Positions 15,778 to 25,175 of a stretch of DNA of 64,000 nucleotides are shown here, piece by piece. This stretch comes from Alphaproteobacteria bacterium (GTDB taxonomy: Bacteria > Pseudomonadota > Alphaproteobacteria > Acetobacterales > Acetobacteraceae). Within the stretch, counting starts at the first letter, position 1; each line of letters begins with the position of its first letter. Under the pieces are notes generated by a model. The model saw nothing but the letters and a program-made list of their open reading frames with translations. It was not told the DNA's origin and did not search any database. The translations under genes were made by a program, and so were the position numbers. The stretch spans positions 32,609 to 96,608 of the forward strand of contig VGDL01000004.1 in assembly GCA_016869735.1 (NCBI GenBank), read 5' to 3'.

Positions 15778-16767
15778 ATGAGCCTTCAAACAACGCGCCG
15801 CATTTTGCTGGGCGCCGGGCTTGCCGCCCCCTTCATTCGCACCGCTTCGGCGCAAACCACGTTGGAATGGGTGGCGGGGTCCGTCGGCGGCGGCTGGTAC
15901 ACCATGGCTGCGGGGCTTTCTTCCCTGATCCGCGAAGAAAACCCTGATCTGCAAATCCGCGTTGTGCCGGGTGGTGGCCTCGCCAATTCCACGCGCATCA
16001 ATAACGGGCAATCCCAGATCGGCTGGGGGATTGATGCCTTTGCGGCATCCGCCGTGCAGGGGATTGAGCCCTATAGCGCCAAGCACGATAAGCTCCGCTG
16101 CCTTGGCACCGGCTATTCGCCGACGGAACACCATTTCCTGCGCCATAAGGGCGCGGGGCCTGAGGATATGCGCGCCATCCTGACGCAGCGTGGCCTGAAA
16201 ATCGCAGCACCCCAGCGCAGCAGCACGGATGAAATGACGCTGCAGCGCATCCTGAAATTCCTGGGCACCAGTCCGGACAAGATCAGGGCTGAAGGCGGGC
16301 GCTATTTGAACGGGTCCTACGCCGATATCGCAGCCGCCTATAATGATGGGCAGGTGGATTATCTTTACGCCGCACTTGCGCGCCCGGCGGCGATTTTCAC
16401 GGAAATCGCCCAAGGCCGCCGCGGCGGGCATATGGTCGCCTTCCCGCAGGATGTGCGCGACCATCTGCAAAAGGAATATGCCTATGCGCAGGGCATCCTG
16501 CCGGGTGCGACCTATCCTGCGCTCATGACCGGCGATGTGCCGGTGACCATGATGGATAGCGTGATCCTGGTGCATGAAAGCGTGCCGGATGATGTGACCT
16601 ACAAGATCACCCGCACACTTATCCGCAACCGGGGGCAGAGGCTCATTTCCATCCATGCCAGCATGGGTGCCTGGAACCCAACCGCATCCGTTGCCTATCG
16701 CGGTGTGCCGCTAGCGGGTGGTGCGGTGCGCGCCTTCCGCGAAGCCGGCGCCAATCCGCCGGCCTGA
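15778..16767 (+). CDS. TAXI-family TRAP transporter solute-binding protein
   Basis: A periplasmic receptor of a TRAP-type secondary importer. It has a signal peptide with twin Arg (TTRRILLGAGLAAPFIRTAS) and the TAXI start LEWVAGSVGGGWYTMAAGLS. The VVPGGGLANSTRINNGQSQI segment is also typical. The ATG at 15778 has AGGGAG upstream; an upstream start at 15712 is not family-like. The substrate cannot be told from sequence; known TAXI receptors take organic acids such as glutamate or 2-oxoglutarate. The fused permease gene follows 36 bases on, so the pair forms a complete transporter. Confidence 0.92.
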   Translation: MSLQTTRRILLGAGLAAPFIRTASAQTTLEWVAGSVGGGWYTMAAGLSSLIREENPDLQIRVVPGGGLANSTRINNGQSQIGWGIDAFAASAVQGIEPYSAKHDKLRCLGTGYSPTEHHFLRHKGAGPEDMRAILTQRGLKIAAPQRSSTDEMTLQRILKFLGTSPDKIRAEGGRYLNGSYADIAAAYNDGQVDYLYAALARPAAIFTEIAQGRRGGHMVAFPQDVRDHLQKEYAYAQGILPGATYPALMTGDVPVTMMDSVILVHESVPDDVTYKITRTLIRNRGQRLISIHASMGAWNPTASVAYRGVPLAGGAVRAFREAGANPPA

Positions 16768-16803
16768 TCGCACTATTGCGCGTGCAGATAAGAAAGCTAC
16801 GCC

Positions 16804-18696
16804 ATGCGCGCGCTTGATGGGTGGCTGAAGACGGCCATCGCGCTTTGGATGGCGGGATGGGCGGCGCTGCATCTTTATTTTGGCGGCTTCGGATTTCCGG
16901 AGCCGATCGAAATGCGGAGCCTCCATCTGCTGGTCTTCACGCCGCCGCTTTTTTTGCTTTACCCGGCGTTTCAGAAACACTCGCCACAAAATCGGCCAAG
17001 CCTGTTTGATTGGCTTTGGACCATCGCCGCCGCCGCGCCGCATCTATGGGTTTTTGTGAATGCGGGCGCCGTCAATGACCGCATGGAATATGTGGATCCC
17101 TTCACGCCGCTGATGCTGACGCTTGGCATCATCTGCATGGTGACAATGCTGGAAGCGATCCGCCGCGCGGTGGAACCGGGGCTTGCCTGGATGGTGGCGG
17201 GCTGCCTGCTTTACATGTTCATCGGGCATCATCTGCCGGGCGTGCTGAACACGCGTAACTTCAAGCTGAATGAGATCATTGAAGCCGCCTGGCTGGTGCC
17301 AACCGCGGGCGGGGTTTATGGCCCGCTGACCGGGATTGTCGCCACCACCATCGCGGTCTTCATCCTGTTTGGTGCCTTCATGCAGGGCAGCGGTACAGGG
17401 CGGTTGTTTTCGAATCTGGGTGCTGCTGTCGCTGGGCGCTATACCGGCGGGCCGGCCAAGGTTGCTGTTGTCACCTCAGGTCTTTTCGGCACCATGAGCG
17501 GGTCTTCCGTTTCCAACGTCATCACCACAGGCGCGATGACCATTCCGTTGATGATGCGCGTGGGTTACCGCCCGGCGGTCGCGGCTGGGATTGAAAGTGC
17601 CGCTTCCGTGGGTGGCGCGCTGATGCCGCCCGTGATGGGCGCCGCGGCTTTTGTAATGGCCGAGATCACCAATATTCCCTACGGCGACATTCTGGTGGCC
17701 GCCGCGATTGGCGCGGTGATGTACTACTTCGCGATCCTTGCCGCTGTGCATTTTGAAGCAAAAAAACTTGGCATTGCGCCGATGGCGCTGAAGGATATTC
17801 CCGCCTGGCGCGAAGTGCTGGCCGATGCGCATCTGGTGCTGCCTATTGGTTTGCTGGTCTTCCTGATGACGGAACGCTGGAGCGGCAATTTCGCGGCCTT
17901 CTGTTCCACGCTTGCCATGGTCGGCGTTTCGCTGCTGCGCGCGCGTACGCGCATGGGCTGGCGCGCTGTGCTGAATAGCCTGGCCGATGCGGGCTTCACC
18001 ATGGCGCCGCTTGCGGTTTCGATCGCGGGGGCGGGCGTTGTGGTCTCGGCACTTACGGCGACCGGTATGGTGGTGGCATTTGGCGGTATCATCAAGGATT
18101 TGTCGGCGGGCAATCTGGCGCTTTTGCTGATTATGCTTTGCATCACCGTGCTGGTGCTGGGCCTGGGTATCCCGACCACGCCTTCCTATATCATAGCCGC
18201 GGCGATTGGCGTGCCGCAGGTGCTGGAATTGGGCCGCCCGCTTGGCATTGATGTTTTGCAGGCGCATCTATTCGTCTTCTATTTCGCGGTGATTGCGGAT
18301 GCGACACCACCTGTGGCCGCTGCTGCTTTCGCTGCGGCGGCCATCGCCAAGGCAAGCCCCACCATTGCGAGTGTGCATGCCTCACGCTTTGGCATTGCCG
18401 GTTTCACCGTGGGCTTTGCCTTTATTTATGATCCTGGGATCATGCTGCGCGGTAGCCTGTTTGATATCGCGACGGCCACGCTCATTCAGGTCGCGGCGCT
18501 GACGTTGATCACCGCATCCTATGCCGGGTATTTGCTGCGGCCCATGGGCGTGATCCTGCGCTGGGCGATGGGGCTTGCCGGTTTGGCGGCGGCCTTCTTG
18601 CATCTGCTGCCTGATACGCAGCGCCTATTGCTAGCGCTTGGCGTGCTTTGTGGTGTTGCCCTGTGGCAGCGCCTCAGCAAGTCAGCGCCCGCATGA
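16804..18696 (+). CDS. TRAP transporter fused permease (4TM/12TM)
   Basis: An integral inner-membrane protein of 630 residues that joins the small and large TRAP permease subunits. The N-terminal part has a few helices and the C-terminal part carries the DctM-like core: GGPAKVAVVTSGLFGTMSGS, SAASVGGALMPPVMGAAAFV and the LGLGIPTTPSYII segment. These are diagnostic of TAXI-TRAP fused permeases. It uses the receptor encoded upstream and an ion gradient to import solute. The ribosome binding site is weak (AAGAAAG). Confidence 0.95.
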   Translation: MRALDGWLKTAIALWMAGWAALHLYFGGFGFPEPIEMRSLHLLVFTPPLFLLYPAFQKHSPQNRPSLFDWLWTIAAAAPHLWVFVNAGAVNDRMEYVDPFTPLMLTLGIICMVTMLEAIRRAVEPGLAWMVAGCLLYMFIGHHLPGVLNTRNFKLNEIIEAAWLVPTAGGVYGPLTGIVATTIAVFILFGAFMQGSGTGRLFSNLGAAVAGRYTGGPAKVAVVTSGLFGTMSGSSVSNVITTGAMTIPLMMRVGYRPAVAAGIESAASVGGALMPPVMGAAAFVMAEITNIPYGDILVAAAIGAVMYYFAILAAVHFEAKKLGIAPMALKDIPAWREVLADAHLVLPIGLLVFLMTERWSGNFAAFCSTLAMVGVSLLRARTRMGWRAVLNSLADAGFTMAPLAVSIAGAGVVVSALTATGMVVAFGGIIKDLSAGNLALLLIMLCITVLVLGLGIPTTPSYIIAAAIGVPQVLELGRPLGIDVLQAHLFVFYFAVIADATPPVAAAAFAAAAIAKASPTIASVHASRFGIAGFTVGFAFIYDPGIMLRGSLFDIATATLIQVAALTLITASYAGYLLRPMGVILRWAMGLAGLAAAFLHLLPDTQRLLLALGVLCGVALWQRLSKSAPA

Positions 18697-18723
18697 ATTT
18701 CACCATTCCCAGGAGGAAAAAAC

Positions 18724-19746
18724 ATGAAAGTCAAATTCCTGCTCGCCGCCGGCCTGCTCGCCGCGCTGCCCGCCTTTGCGCAACCGGTACAACAAGGCCC
18801 AACCGTTGCAGCCATCCGCGCGCGTGATGCGCTGATTTGCGGCGCGCATCCGGGCGCGCCTGGCTTTGGTGTTGTTGATAGCCAAGGCGTCAATCGCGGG
18901 CTGGATGCCGATACCTGCCGTGCGGTCGCCGCTGCGATCCTGGGTGATGCGAATAAGGTGCGCTGGGTGGTGCTGTCTTCCCAGGCGCGCTTGCCGGCCC
19001 TGCAATCGGGGCAGGTGGATATGTTGTCCCGCACCACCACCTGGTCCCATTCACGCGATACGGCCAATGGGCTCAATTTCACCGCCGTCAATTTCTATGA
19101 TGGTCAGGGCTTCCTGGTGCGGGTCGCCACCGGCGCAAAGCGCGCGGCGGATTTGGCGGGGGCGACTATTTGCGTCACAGCCGGCACGACCAATGAATTG
19201 AACCTTGCGGATTGGGCGCGCAGCACGAATACGCGCATCCAGCCCTTGGTGTTCGAACAGAATGAGGAAACGCGCAACGCCTACAACAATGGCCGCTGCG
19301 ATGCGTTTTCCACCGATGCGTCGCAGCTTGCGGGCATCCGCAGCGCGCTCCGCAACCCGGCGGAACATGTGGTTTTGCCTGATATCATCTCAAAGGAACC
19401 ACTCGCCCCAGCGGTGCGCCATGGCGATGACCAGTTCTTCGATATTGTGCGCTGGACGGTTTTTGCGCTGATCGAGGCCGAGGAGCTGGGCGTCACGCAA
19501 GCAAATGTGGATGAAATGCTGAACAACCCCAACCCGGCCATTCGTCGCTTGCTGGGTGTTTCGGGCGATCACGGGCCGCTGATGGGGATTGATCGGCGCT
19601 GGGCCTATAACGCCATCAAGGCTGTCGGCAATTATGGTGAAATATTCGACCGTAACCTCGGCAAGAATTCACCGATCAACCTGCCGCGTGGGGTGAATGA
19701 TTTATGGACGCGCGGCGGCTTGATGTACGCGCCGCCGATTAGGTGA
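18724..19746 (+). CDS. general amino-acid ABC transporter substrate-binding protein (AapJ-like)
   Basis: A periplasmic receptor with signal peptide VKFLLAAGLLAALPAFAQP and a type II binding fold of family 3. Typical segments are VDSQGVNRGLDADTCRAVAA, the LSSQARLPALQSGQVDMLSR stretch, and CVTAGTTNELNLADW. The 340-residue length fits AapJ/BztA receptors for polar amino acids. No cognate permease or ATPase genes adjoin it; instead it follows the TRAP permease by 27 bases with a strong AGGAGG site and may be co-transcribed. It is followed by a strong terminator. Confidence 0.92.
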   Translation: MKVKFLLAAGLLAALPAFAQPVQQGPTVAAIRARDALICGAHPGAPGFGVVDSQGVNRGLDADTCRAVAAAILGDANKVRWVVLSSQARLPALQSGQVDMLSRTTTWSHSRDTANGLNFTAVNFYDGQGFLVRVATGAKRAADLAGATICVTAGTTNELNLADWARSTNTRIQPLVFEQNEETRNAYNNGRCDAFSTDASQLAGIRSALRNPAEHVVLPDIISKEPLAPAVRHGDDQFFDIVRWTVFALIEAEELGVTQANVDEMLNNPNPAIRRLLGVSGDHGPLMGIDRRWAYNAIKAVGNYGEIFDRNLGKNSPINLPRGVNDLWTRGGLMYAPPIR

Positions 19747-19752
19747 GGTGAT

Positions 19753-19790
19753 ATGGCGCGGCGCCCATAACCGCCGCGCCATTTTTTTTG
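19753..19790 (+). terminator. strong intrinsic terminator
   Basis: A perfect 11-base stem ATGGCGCGGCG/CGCCGCGCCAT with an eight-base loop is followed directly by eight T residues. It starts six bases after the stop of the amino-acid receptor gene and closes the TRAP/receptor transcription unit. Confidence 0.92.
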
Positions 19791-19793
19791 GTC

Positions 19794-19837
19794 CCGTTTT
19801 CCGAGCCGCCAAGTGAAGCCACTTGGCTTGAAAATGC
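19794..19837. repeat. 44-bp palindromic repeat, copy 2
   Basis: It has an inner stem GCCAAGTG/CACTTGGC with loop AAGC, and outer arms CCGTTTTC/GAAAATGC. It lies right after the terminator and 14 bases before copy 3, in the same orientation, between convergent gene ends. Confidence 0.9.
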
Positions 19838-19851
19838 ACCTGTCTTTGGTC

Positions 19852-19895
19852 GCATTTTCCGAGTCGCCAAGTGAACCCACTTGGCTTGAAAATGC
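19852..19895. repeat. 44-bp palindromic repeat, copy 3
   Basis: It has an inner stem GCCAAGTG/CACTTGGC with loop AACC, and outer arms GCATTTTC/GAAAATGC. It ends one base before the stop of the convergent DUF4159 gene. Together with copy 2 it fills the intergenic gap. Confidence 0.9.
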
Positions 19896-19896
19896 T

Positions 19897-22620
19897 CTAA
19901 TTCCCCAACCGCTCCAATATTGCCGGCACATGCACCTGATCGCCCTTATAGTTCCCGGTCAGCGCATACATCACCAGATTAGTCCCGAAACGATACGCCA
20001 ATATGCGCTGGCGCGCCCCGCCGGGGATCGTCGCATGCGGGTGCTGGCCATTGCGGTCCATCGCCCAGGCTGCGGCCCAATCATGCCCGCCCAGGATCAC
20101 CGGGCTCACGCTGTCATTGGCGCGGTCCTGATCGCGCGCCACCCAAACCTGCCCACCGGCGAAACGCCCCGGCAATTCATTCAGCAAATAAAAGGCGCGG
20201 TTCAGCACATGGTCTTCCGGCACCGGGATCAGCGGCGGTATCGCCAAATCCCGCGTCACGCGCCGAAGTGCGGCGCGCGCGCCTGGCGACATGCCCTCGC
20301 CCGAGCCCTGATCACGCGTATCCATCAGGATAATGCCGCCCTGGCGCATGAAATCATTCAGCGCCGCCACCGCTGTTGCATTCGGCGCAGGCGCATCGGG
20401 CAGGATCGGCCAATAAAGCAGCGGGTAGAAGGAAAGATCATCCTGCCCCGGCGTCACGCCATGGGGTTCGGCCAGCGCCGCTGCCGTGCGCCGATTGACG
20501 AAATCAGCAAGCCCCGCAAGCCCGCTGCGAGAGGACTCGTCCACCGCTGCATCGCCGGTTTGGATATAGGCTAGGCGTGTTGCCAGCGCCGCGCTGCCAT
20601 CGGCGCCTTGCGCGTTCACCTGCCACGGCGCCAGCGCCAGCAGCAAAAGCACAGGCAGCGCAAAACGCCGTGGCCGCCATAGCCCGCGCAGGCCAAGGGC
20701 CGCGATCAGCTCCACCAAAAACAGCGCGAAGGCAGCGGCCAAAAGCCACGGCCCCAAATCACGCTCCGCCGCTTCACCGCCCAGCGTTTCCACACGGGCC
20801 GAAGCCGGCGGCGCCGCCATCAATTGCGGTGCGGGCAGATGGGATGAAAGGTTCAAGGCGCGGCGATAGGCGGCCTCACCAGCCGCGCCGGCGGGCCCAT
20901 ACCAGCCGGGCGGATGGCGCGGCGATGCGCGGGTTTCATCCAAGGCGCGCGCGGAAACGGGCGCAGCACCGGCGGGCGGCGCGCCAAGCCGGCCAAAACC
21001 ATCGAGGGTTTCCAGTGGTGCGAGGGGCTGATCAGCCTCCCCCGCCGCAACGCCTGCGGAAAGGGAAACCAGCCTGCGCAGCATATCCACAAAAAGCCCG
21101 GAAAGCGGCAGGTTCGACCATTCCGCCTGCGCCGTCACATGAAACAGCACAATCCGCCCGGCGCCGCGGGTTTCTGTCGTGACCAGAGGCGTACCATCGG
21201 CCAGCCGCGCCCAGCTACGTTCGGCCAAACGGGGCGATGGCTCCGCCAGCACTTGGCGTTCCACCGTCACCTCAGCGGGTGGGGTCAGCCCGGCAAAGGG
21301 CGAATGACCGGGGAAGGGGGCGAGGGTTTGCGGCTTTTCCCAAGTTAGCATGCCGCCCAATTGGCGTTCCCCGGCGCGCAAAGGGACCGGCAGCAGCGCA
21401 TCCTGCTTCGCCGCCAGCCGAGGCCCGGCAAAGCGGATCAACGTGCCGCCCTGGCGCACCCAGGCATCGAGTGCTTCGCGTTCCTTCGGGTCCGCCAATT
21501 CACGATCCGCCAGGATCAGCACGGAAAGCCGGCGCGCCAGCAGCGCTTCCGGCGTGCCGCGACGCAATTCCGCGAATGGATCAAGTGCCCGCAGCAGATA
21601 GAAAAGCGGGCCGATGAGCGGCGCATCCGCCCCGGTATCCTCACCCGCCGCGAGACCGACCGGGCGGCGGCGGAAGCTTTCATCCAGCAGGAAAACCCCG
21701 GCCGCGCCGGCTTCCGGTTCCAATTCCAGCCGCACCATCTGGTTGCGGATTTCGCTGGGGAGTTGCAGCACGGCCTCGGCGCTGTTCGCACCGGGTGCCA
21801 AAGCTAAATCCACCCGCGCAAGGCTGGCGCCATCCCCGCCACGCGCCAGGACGGCGGCTTGCCCGGGCAGCGCCACCGGCGCTTGCAGTAGTTTTATCCG
21901 CAGCCGATCCCCTTCCAGCATGGGCGGGGCCAAAAGGCGCCTTGGCTCCGCGGGCACTTCGATCAGCGTGAGCGGCCCGGCGGCAGCCAGCGCGGCCAGA
22001 AATGCCTGAGCGTCCTGAGCCGCGCCATGATCCAACCCATCAGTCAGGAAAATGCTTTCCAAGCCGGCGTGGTTGGCGGCGCGCAGCGCAGTGAAGGCGG
22101 CCAAAGCTGCGGCGCGATCCGGCGCCCAGGGTTTGGGGCGCACCACCGCCAAGCGCGCAGCGGCTTCCTCGGCGGGCAGGAAGGCAAGCGGATCGGCTTC
22201 GCCCTGGTTCGGTGCTGTGGTCAGCAGCGCAACCGGGCGGGCTTCGCGCATGGCGGCTTCCAGGATGCGCTGCGCCTGGCTCATCCGCCGCGCCCAATCC
22301 GGGGCGGCGGCCCAGCCATCATCCAGCACCAGCAATAACGGGCCGGATTGGCCGGTACCCGCGCTTGGCTGCCAGATGGGCCGCGCCAGGCCCAGAATAA
22401 TCAAGCCCGCCACGATCAGGCGCAGTAATAACAGCCACCAGGGCGTGCGCGCCGGTGTTGCCTCGGCCGGCTGTAACTCACGCAAAATGCGCGTGGGCGG
22501 GAAGATTTGGCGCTTCGGCGCGGGCGGCGTGACCCTCAGCAGCCACCACAGCACCGGCAGCGCCGGCAATGCCAGCAACAGCCAAGGGGCGGCGAAGCCG
22601 ATGGGGCCGAGTGTCAACAT
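19897..22620 (-). CDS. BatA/DUF4159 domain membrane protein
   Basis: A 907-residue inner-membrane protein. The N-terminus is a BatA-type aerotolerance segment (two early helices, with the PAPKRQIFPPTRIL motif between them). A long middle region resembles a von Willebrand-like and glutamine-amidotransferase-like fold. Two helices near residue 650 lead into a C-terminal DUF4159 domain (ATRLAYIQTGDAAVDESSRS, FMRQGGIILMDTRDQ, HVLNRAFYLLNELPG). This architecture is typical of alphaproteobacterial MoxR/DUF58 operons; the function is thought to be envelope or complex assembly but is not proven. Its ATG overlaps the DUF58 stop (TGATG). Confidence 0.92.
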   Translation of the reverse strand: MLTLGPIGFAAPWLLLALPALPVLWWLLRVTPPAPKRQIFPPTRILRELQPAEATPARTPWWLLLLRLIVAGLIILGLARPIWQPSAGTGQSGPLLLVLDDGWAAAPDWARRMSQAQRILEAAMREARPVALLTTAPNQGEADPLAFLPAEEAAARLAVVRPKPWAPDRAAALAAFTALRAANHAGLESIFLTDGLDHGAAQDAQAFLAALAAAGPLTLIEVPAEPRRLLAPPMLEGDRLRIKLLQAPVALPGQAAVLARGGDGASLARVDLALAPGANSAEAVLQLPSEIRNQMVRLELEPEAGAAGVFLLDESFRRRPVGLAAGEDTGADAPLIGPLFYLLRALDPFAELRRGTPEALLARRLSVLILADRELADPKEREALDAWVRQGGTLIRFAGPRLAAKQDALLPVPLRAGERQLGGMLTWEKPQTLAPFPGHSPFAGLTPPAEVTVERQVLAEPSPRLAERSWARLADGTPLVTTETRGAGRIVLFHVTAQAEWSNLPLSGLFVDMLRRLVSLSAGVAAGEADQPLAPLETLDGFGRLGAPPAGAAPVSARALDETRASPRHPPGWYGPAGAAGEAAYRRALNLSSHLPAPQLMAAPPASARVETLGGEAAERDLGPWLLAAAFALFLVELIAALGLRGLWRPRRFALPVLLLLALAPWQVNAQGADGSAALATRLAYIQTGDAAVDESSRSGLAGLADFVNRRTAAALAEPHGVTPGQDDLSFYPLLYWPILPDAPAPNATAVAALNDFMRQGGIILMDTRDQGSGEGMSPGARAALRRVTRDLAIPPLIPVPEDHVLNRAFYLLNELPGRFAGGQVWVARDQDRANDSVSPVILGGHDWAAAWAMDRNGQHPHATIPGGARQRILAYRFGTNLVMYALTGNYKGDQVHVPAILERLGN

Positions 22621-23480
22621 CAGCCGGCCTCCAGCCGCTGAAATAGCGCCAGCAAGGCAAGCTCTGGCGGCTGATCCGTGCGATGGGTGGCGAAGCTGAA
22701 GCCAAGGGACAGTGCCAGCGCGGCCAAGCCTTCCCTGTGGCGAGTCAGCGCCGCCTGATAGGCGCCGCGCAGCGCTTCCGTGCGCGGAATGGGCGCGGGC
22801 GCGCCGCCCGAGGGGTCTTCAAAGCGGATATGGCCCGCGAAGGGCAGGGTTTCCTCGGCTGGGTCAAGGATTTGCAGCAGATGCCCGCGCAGGCCCTGCG
22901 CGGCCAAGGCGGCAAGTGCCACGCGGGTTTCCTCGAGCGGGGCCAGGAAATCACTGAACAGCACCGCACGCGCATGGCGCGGCAGGCGGGGATCAACGGG
23001 CCCGGTGGGTTGTTCCGGCAGAAACCGCGCCAGGGGGGGCAGGGCTGCGCGCCCGATAAAGGCGCGCGGGGCGCCAAAGCCGCGCAGCCTTTCGCCCCCG
23101 CGCAGCAGCAGCGCGCCAAGCGCCAGCAGCAGCAGTTCCGCGCGTTCCTGTTTGGTGGGCAGCGTATCGCGGCTGCGCCAGGCCATGCCCGGCCCATGCG
23201 CGGACCAAAGGGCCACGGTTTGCGCGGCTTCCCATTCGGTTTCACGGATGAACACGCGGTCAGACCGCGCCGATTGCCGCCAATCCACGCGCGATGCCGC
23301 GTCGCCCGGCAGATAGGGGCGAAATTGCCAAAACGCATCGCCCTGGCCAGCACGGCGCCTTCCATGCACGCCTTGCATCACTGTCGCCGCGATGCGTTCC
23401 GCCCGCACCAGCAGCGGGGGAAGGCGGGCGCCAAGCGCCTCCGCCCGCGCCGTCGCCGCGTGATGCGCGGCCTCAGCCAA
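22620..23480 (-). CDS. DUF58 domain-containing protein
   Basis: A 286-residue protein with the DUF58 signature (VHGRRRAGQGDAFWQFRPYL, PGDAASRVDW, ARSDRVFIRETEWE). These proteins are partners of MoxR ATPases and carry a vWA-like fold. I accept a TTG start at 23480 because the conserved region begins well before the first internal ATG, and AAGG lies six bases upstream. The start overlaps the end of moxR by eight bases. It is the middle gene of moxR-DUF58-DUF4159. Confidence 0.9.
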   Translation of the reverse strand: MAEAAHHAATARAEALGARLPPLLVRAERIAATVMQGVHGRRRAGQGDAFWQFRPYLPGDAASRVDWRQSARSDRVFIRETEWEAAQTVALWSAHGPGMAWRSRDTLPTKQERAELLLLALGALLLRGGERLRGFGAPRAFIGRAALPPLARFLPEQPTGPVDPRLPRHARAVLFSDFLAPLEETRVALAALAAQGLRGHLLQILDPAEETLPFAGHIRFEDPSGGAPAPIPRTEALRGAYQAALTRHREGLAALALSLGFSFATHRTDQPPELALLALFQRLEAG

Positions 23481-24477
23481 GATCGGCCTTGAGCGCGGCG
23501 ATCACATCGGCAAGCTTGGCCCCTTCCGCCCGCGCGGCGAAATTGAGCGCCATGCGGTGCCGCAGCACAGGTTCGGCCAGGGCCAGCACATCACCAAGCG
23601 AAGGCGAAAGCCGCCCATCCAGAACAGCGCGGGCGCGGCTGGCGAGCATGAGCGCCTGAGCAGCGCGCGGGCCGGGGCCCCAGGCGAGGCTTTCGCGCAC
23701 AATCGGCAGGTTGGCCGTTTCAGGCCGGGCGCCGCGCACCAGGCGCAGGATTGCTTCCAGCACCTTCTCCCCCACCGGCATGCGGCGGATCAGCGCTTGC
23801 GCGGCCAGCAATTCATCCGCCGTCAGAGCCTGGGGTGGCGGGGCTTCTGGTGCACCGGTAGTCGCCAGCAGCATGGCGCGTTCTGCGGCCTCATCCGGGT
23901 AGCTTATCGCGATTTCCAGCAGGAAGCGGTCAAGCTGCGCTTCCGGCAGGGGGTAGGTGCCTTCCTGTTCGATCGGGTTTTGCGTGGCCAGCACATGAAA
24001 GGGCCGCGGCAAGGGGTGGATCTCCCCGGCAATCGCCACACGCTGTTCCTGCATGGCCTGCAGCAGCGCCGATTGCGTGCGGGGGGAGGCGCGGTTGATT
24101 TCATCCGCCATCAGCAATTGGCAGAAGATCGGCCCCTTCAGGAAGCGAAAGCCGCGCCGGCCATCGGCCTGATCTTCCAGCACCTCACTGCCCAGGATAT
24201 CGGCCGGCATCAGATCTGGCGTGAATTGCACCCGCCTGGCATCCAGCCCCATCACCTGACCGAGCGTTTCCACCAGCCGGGTCTTGCCCAGGCCCGGCAC
24301 GCCCACCAGCAGCACATGCCCGCCCGAGAGCAGCCCGATCAGGCTTTGTTCCACCACATCGCCCTGGCCATAGATGGCGGCGCCGATGGCAGCCCTGACG
24401 CCGGCCAGCTTTTGGCCCAGTTTTTCAACTTCCTGCACCAGGAATGTCGCTTCCTTGGCTTCAGCACCTTCACGCAT
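23473..24477 (-). CDS. MoxR-family AAA+ ATPase
   Basis: A cytosolic chaperone-like AAA+ ATPase (334 residues). It has Walker A GVPGLGKT (residues 59-66), Walker B LLMADEINRA, sensor segment ATQNPIEQEGTYPLPEAQLD and the MoxR C-terminal helical domain. MoxR proteins help mature partner proteins, here presumably the DUF58 and DUF4159 proteins downstream. The ATG at 24477 has AGGGAG upstream; an upstream in-frame ATG at 24534 is less likely because it runs into the promoter gap. It is divergent from the DUF1285 gene. Confidence 0.94.
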   Translation of the reverse strand: MREGAEAKEATFLVQEVEKLGQKLAGVRAAIGAAIYGQGDVVEQSLIGLLSGGHVLLVGVPGLGKTRLVETLGQVMGLDARRVQFTPDLMPADILGSEVLEDQADGRRGFRFLKGPIFCQLLMADEINRASPRTQSALLQAMQEQRVAIAGEIHPLPRPFHVLATQNPIEQEGTYPLPEAQLDRFLLEIAISYPDEAAERAMLLATTGAPEAPPPQALTADELLAAQALIRRMPVGEKVLEAILRLVRGARPETANLPIVRESLAWGPGPRAAQALMLASRARAVLDGRLSPSLGDVLALAEPVLRHRMALNFAARAEGAKLADVIAALKADLG

Positions 24478-24581
24478 GCGGGATAGGCTCCCTATATTGC
24501 AGGAATCGTTTTCGGGACTCGCCCCCGCCTGCAATCAGGTTGGGTGGCAAGGGGTCACACGGCAAGGGTCGAGCAAAGATT

Positions 24582-25175
24582 ATGGCGTTTCAGGATGCGG
24601 CGAAAGAAAGAAATCACGCGCATGCCGATGTAATGGAAGGGCGCGCGCCCCGCCAGCGCCATGATGCCGGGGACCTTGCCATCCGAATCGCCCGCGACGG
24701 CACCTGGTATTATCGCGGTAGCCCAATCGCCCGGAAGGAAATGGTCTGCCTGTTCGGTTCGGTGCTGAAGCGGGGTGCGGATGGGTCCTATATCCTGGAA
24801 ACCCCGGTGGAGCGCGGGCGGATTGAAGTTGAGGACGCGCCCTTCATCGCCGTTGAATTGTTCTGGCGCGATTGTGATTGCGGCGATGGCGCGCCGCGCC
24901 AATGCCTCAGCTTCCGCACCAATCTGGATGAAATGGTGACCGCCGATGCGGAACACCCCATCCGCGTGCATCTGGACCCCATCAGCCGCGAACCGCGCCC
25001 CTATATCACTGTCCGCCCAGGGCTGGAGGCGCGGATCAATCGCGCGGTGTTTTACGAATTGGTGGCGCTGGCGCAGCCTGAGACTGTGAATGGCCGCCAG
25101 GTGCTTGGCGTTTGGAGTGAGGGGATGTTCTTCCCCATAGATGAAGCGCCCATCCTGGATCTGCCGGAAGCGTGA
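24582..25175 (+). CDS. DUF1285 domain-containing protein
   Basis: A 197-residue protein of the DUF1285 family. The recognisable stretch is IRIARDGTWYYRGSPIARKE, MVCLFGSVLKRGADGSYIL and ETPVERGRIEVEDAPFIAVE. Role unknown. The C-terminus GRQVLGVWSEGMFFPIDEAP is conserved. I took the ATG at 24582; another in-frame ATG at 24633 lies closer to the conserved part, so the first 17 residues are uncertain. The stop overlaps the Nudix start, and four genes (DUF1285, Nudix, DUF6111, CCA enzyme) run together. Confidence 0.87.
   Translation: MAFQDAAKERNHAHADVMEGRAPRQRHDAGDLAIRIARDGTWYYRGSPIARKEMVCLFGSVLKRGADGSYILETPVERGRIEVEDAPFIAVELFWRDCDCGDGAPRQCLSFRTNLDEMVTADAEHPIRVHLDPISREPRPYITVRPGLEARINRAVFYELVALAQPETVNGRQVLGVWSEGMFFPIDEAPILDLPEA

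Noticed and set aside
19848..19896. Tandem palindromes as a CRISPR-like array
   Set aside because: Only two units with a 14-base gap, each internally palindromic; no spacers and no cas genes.
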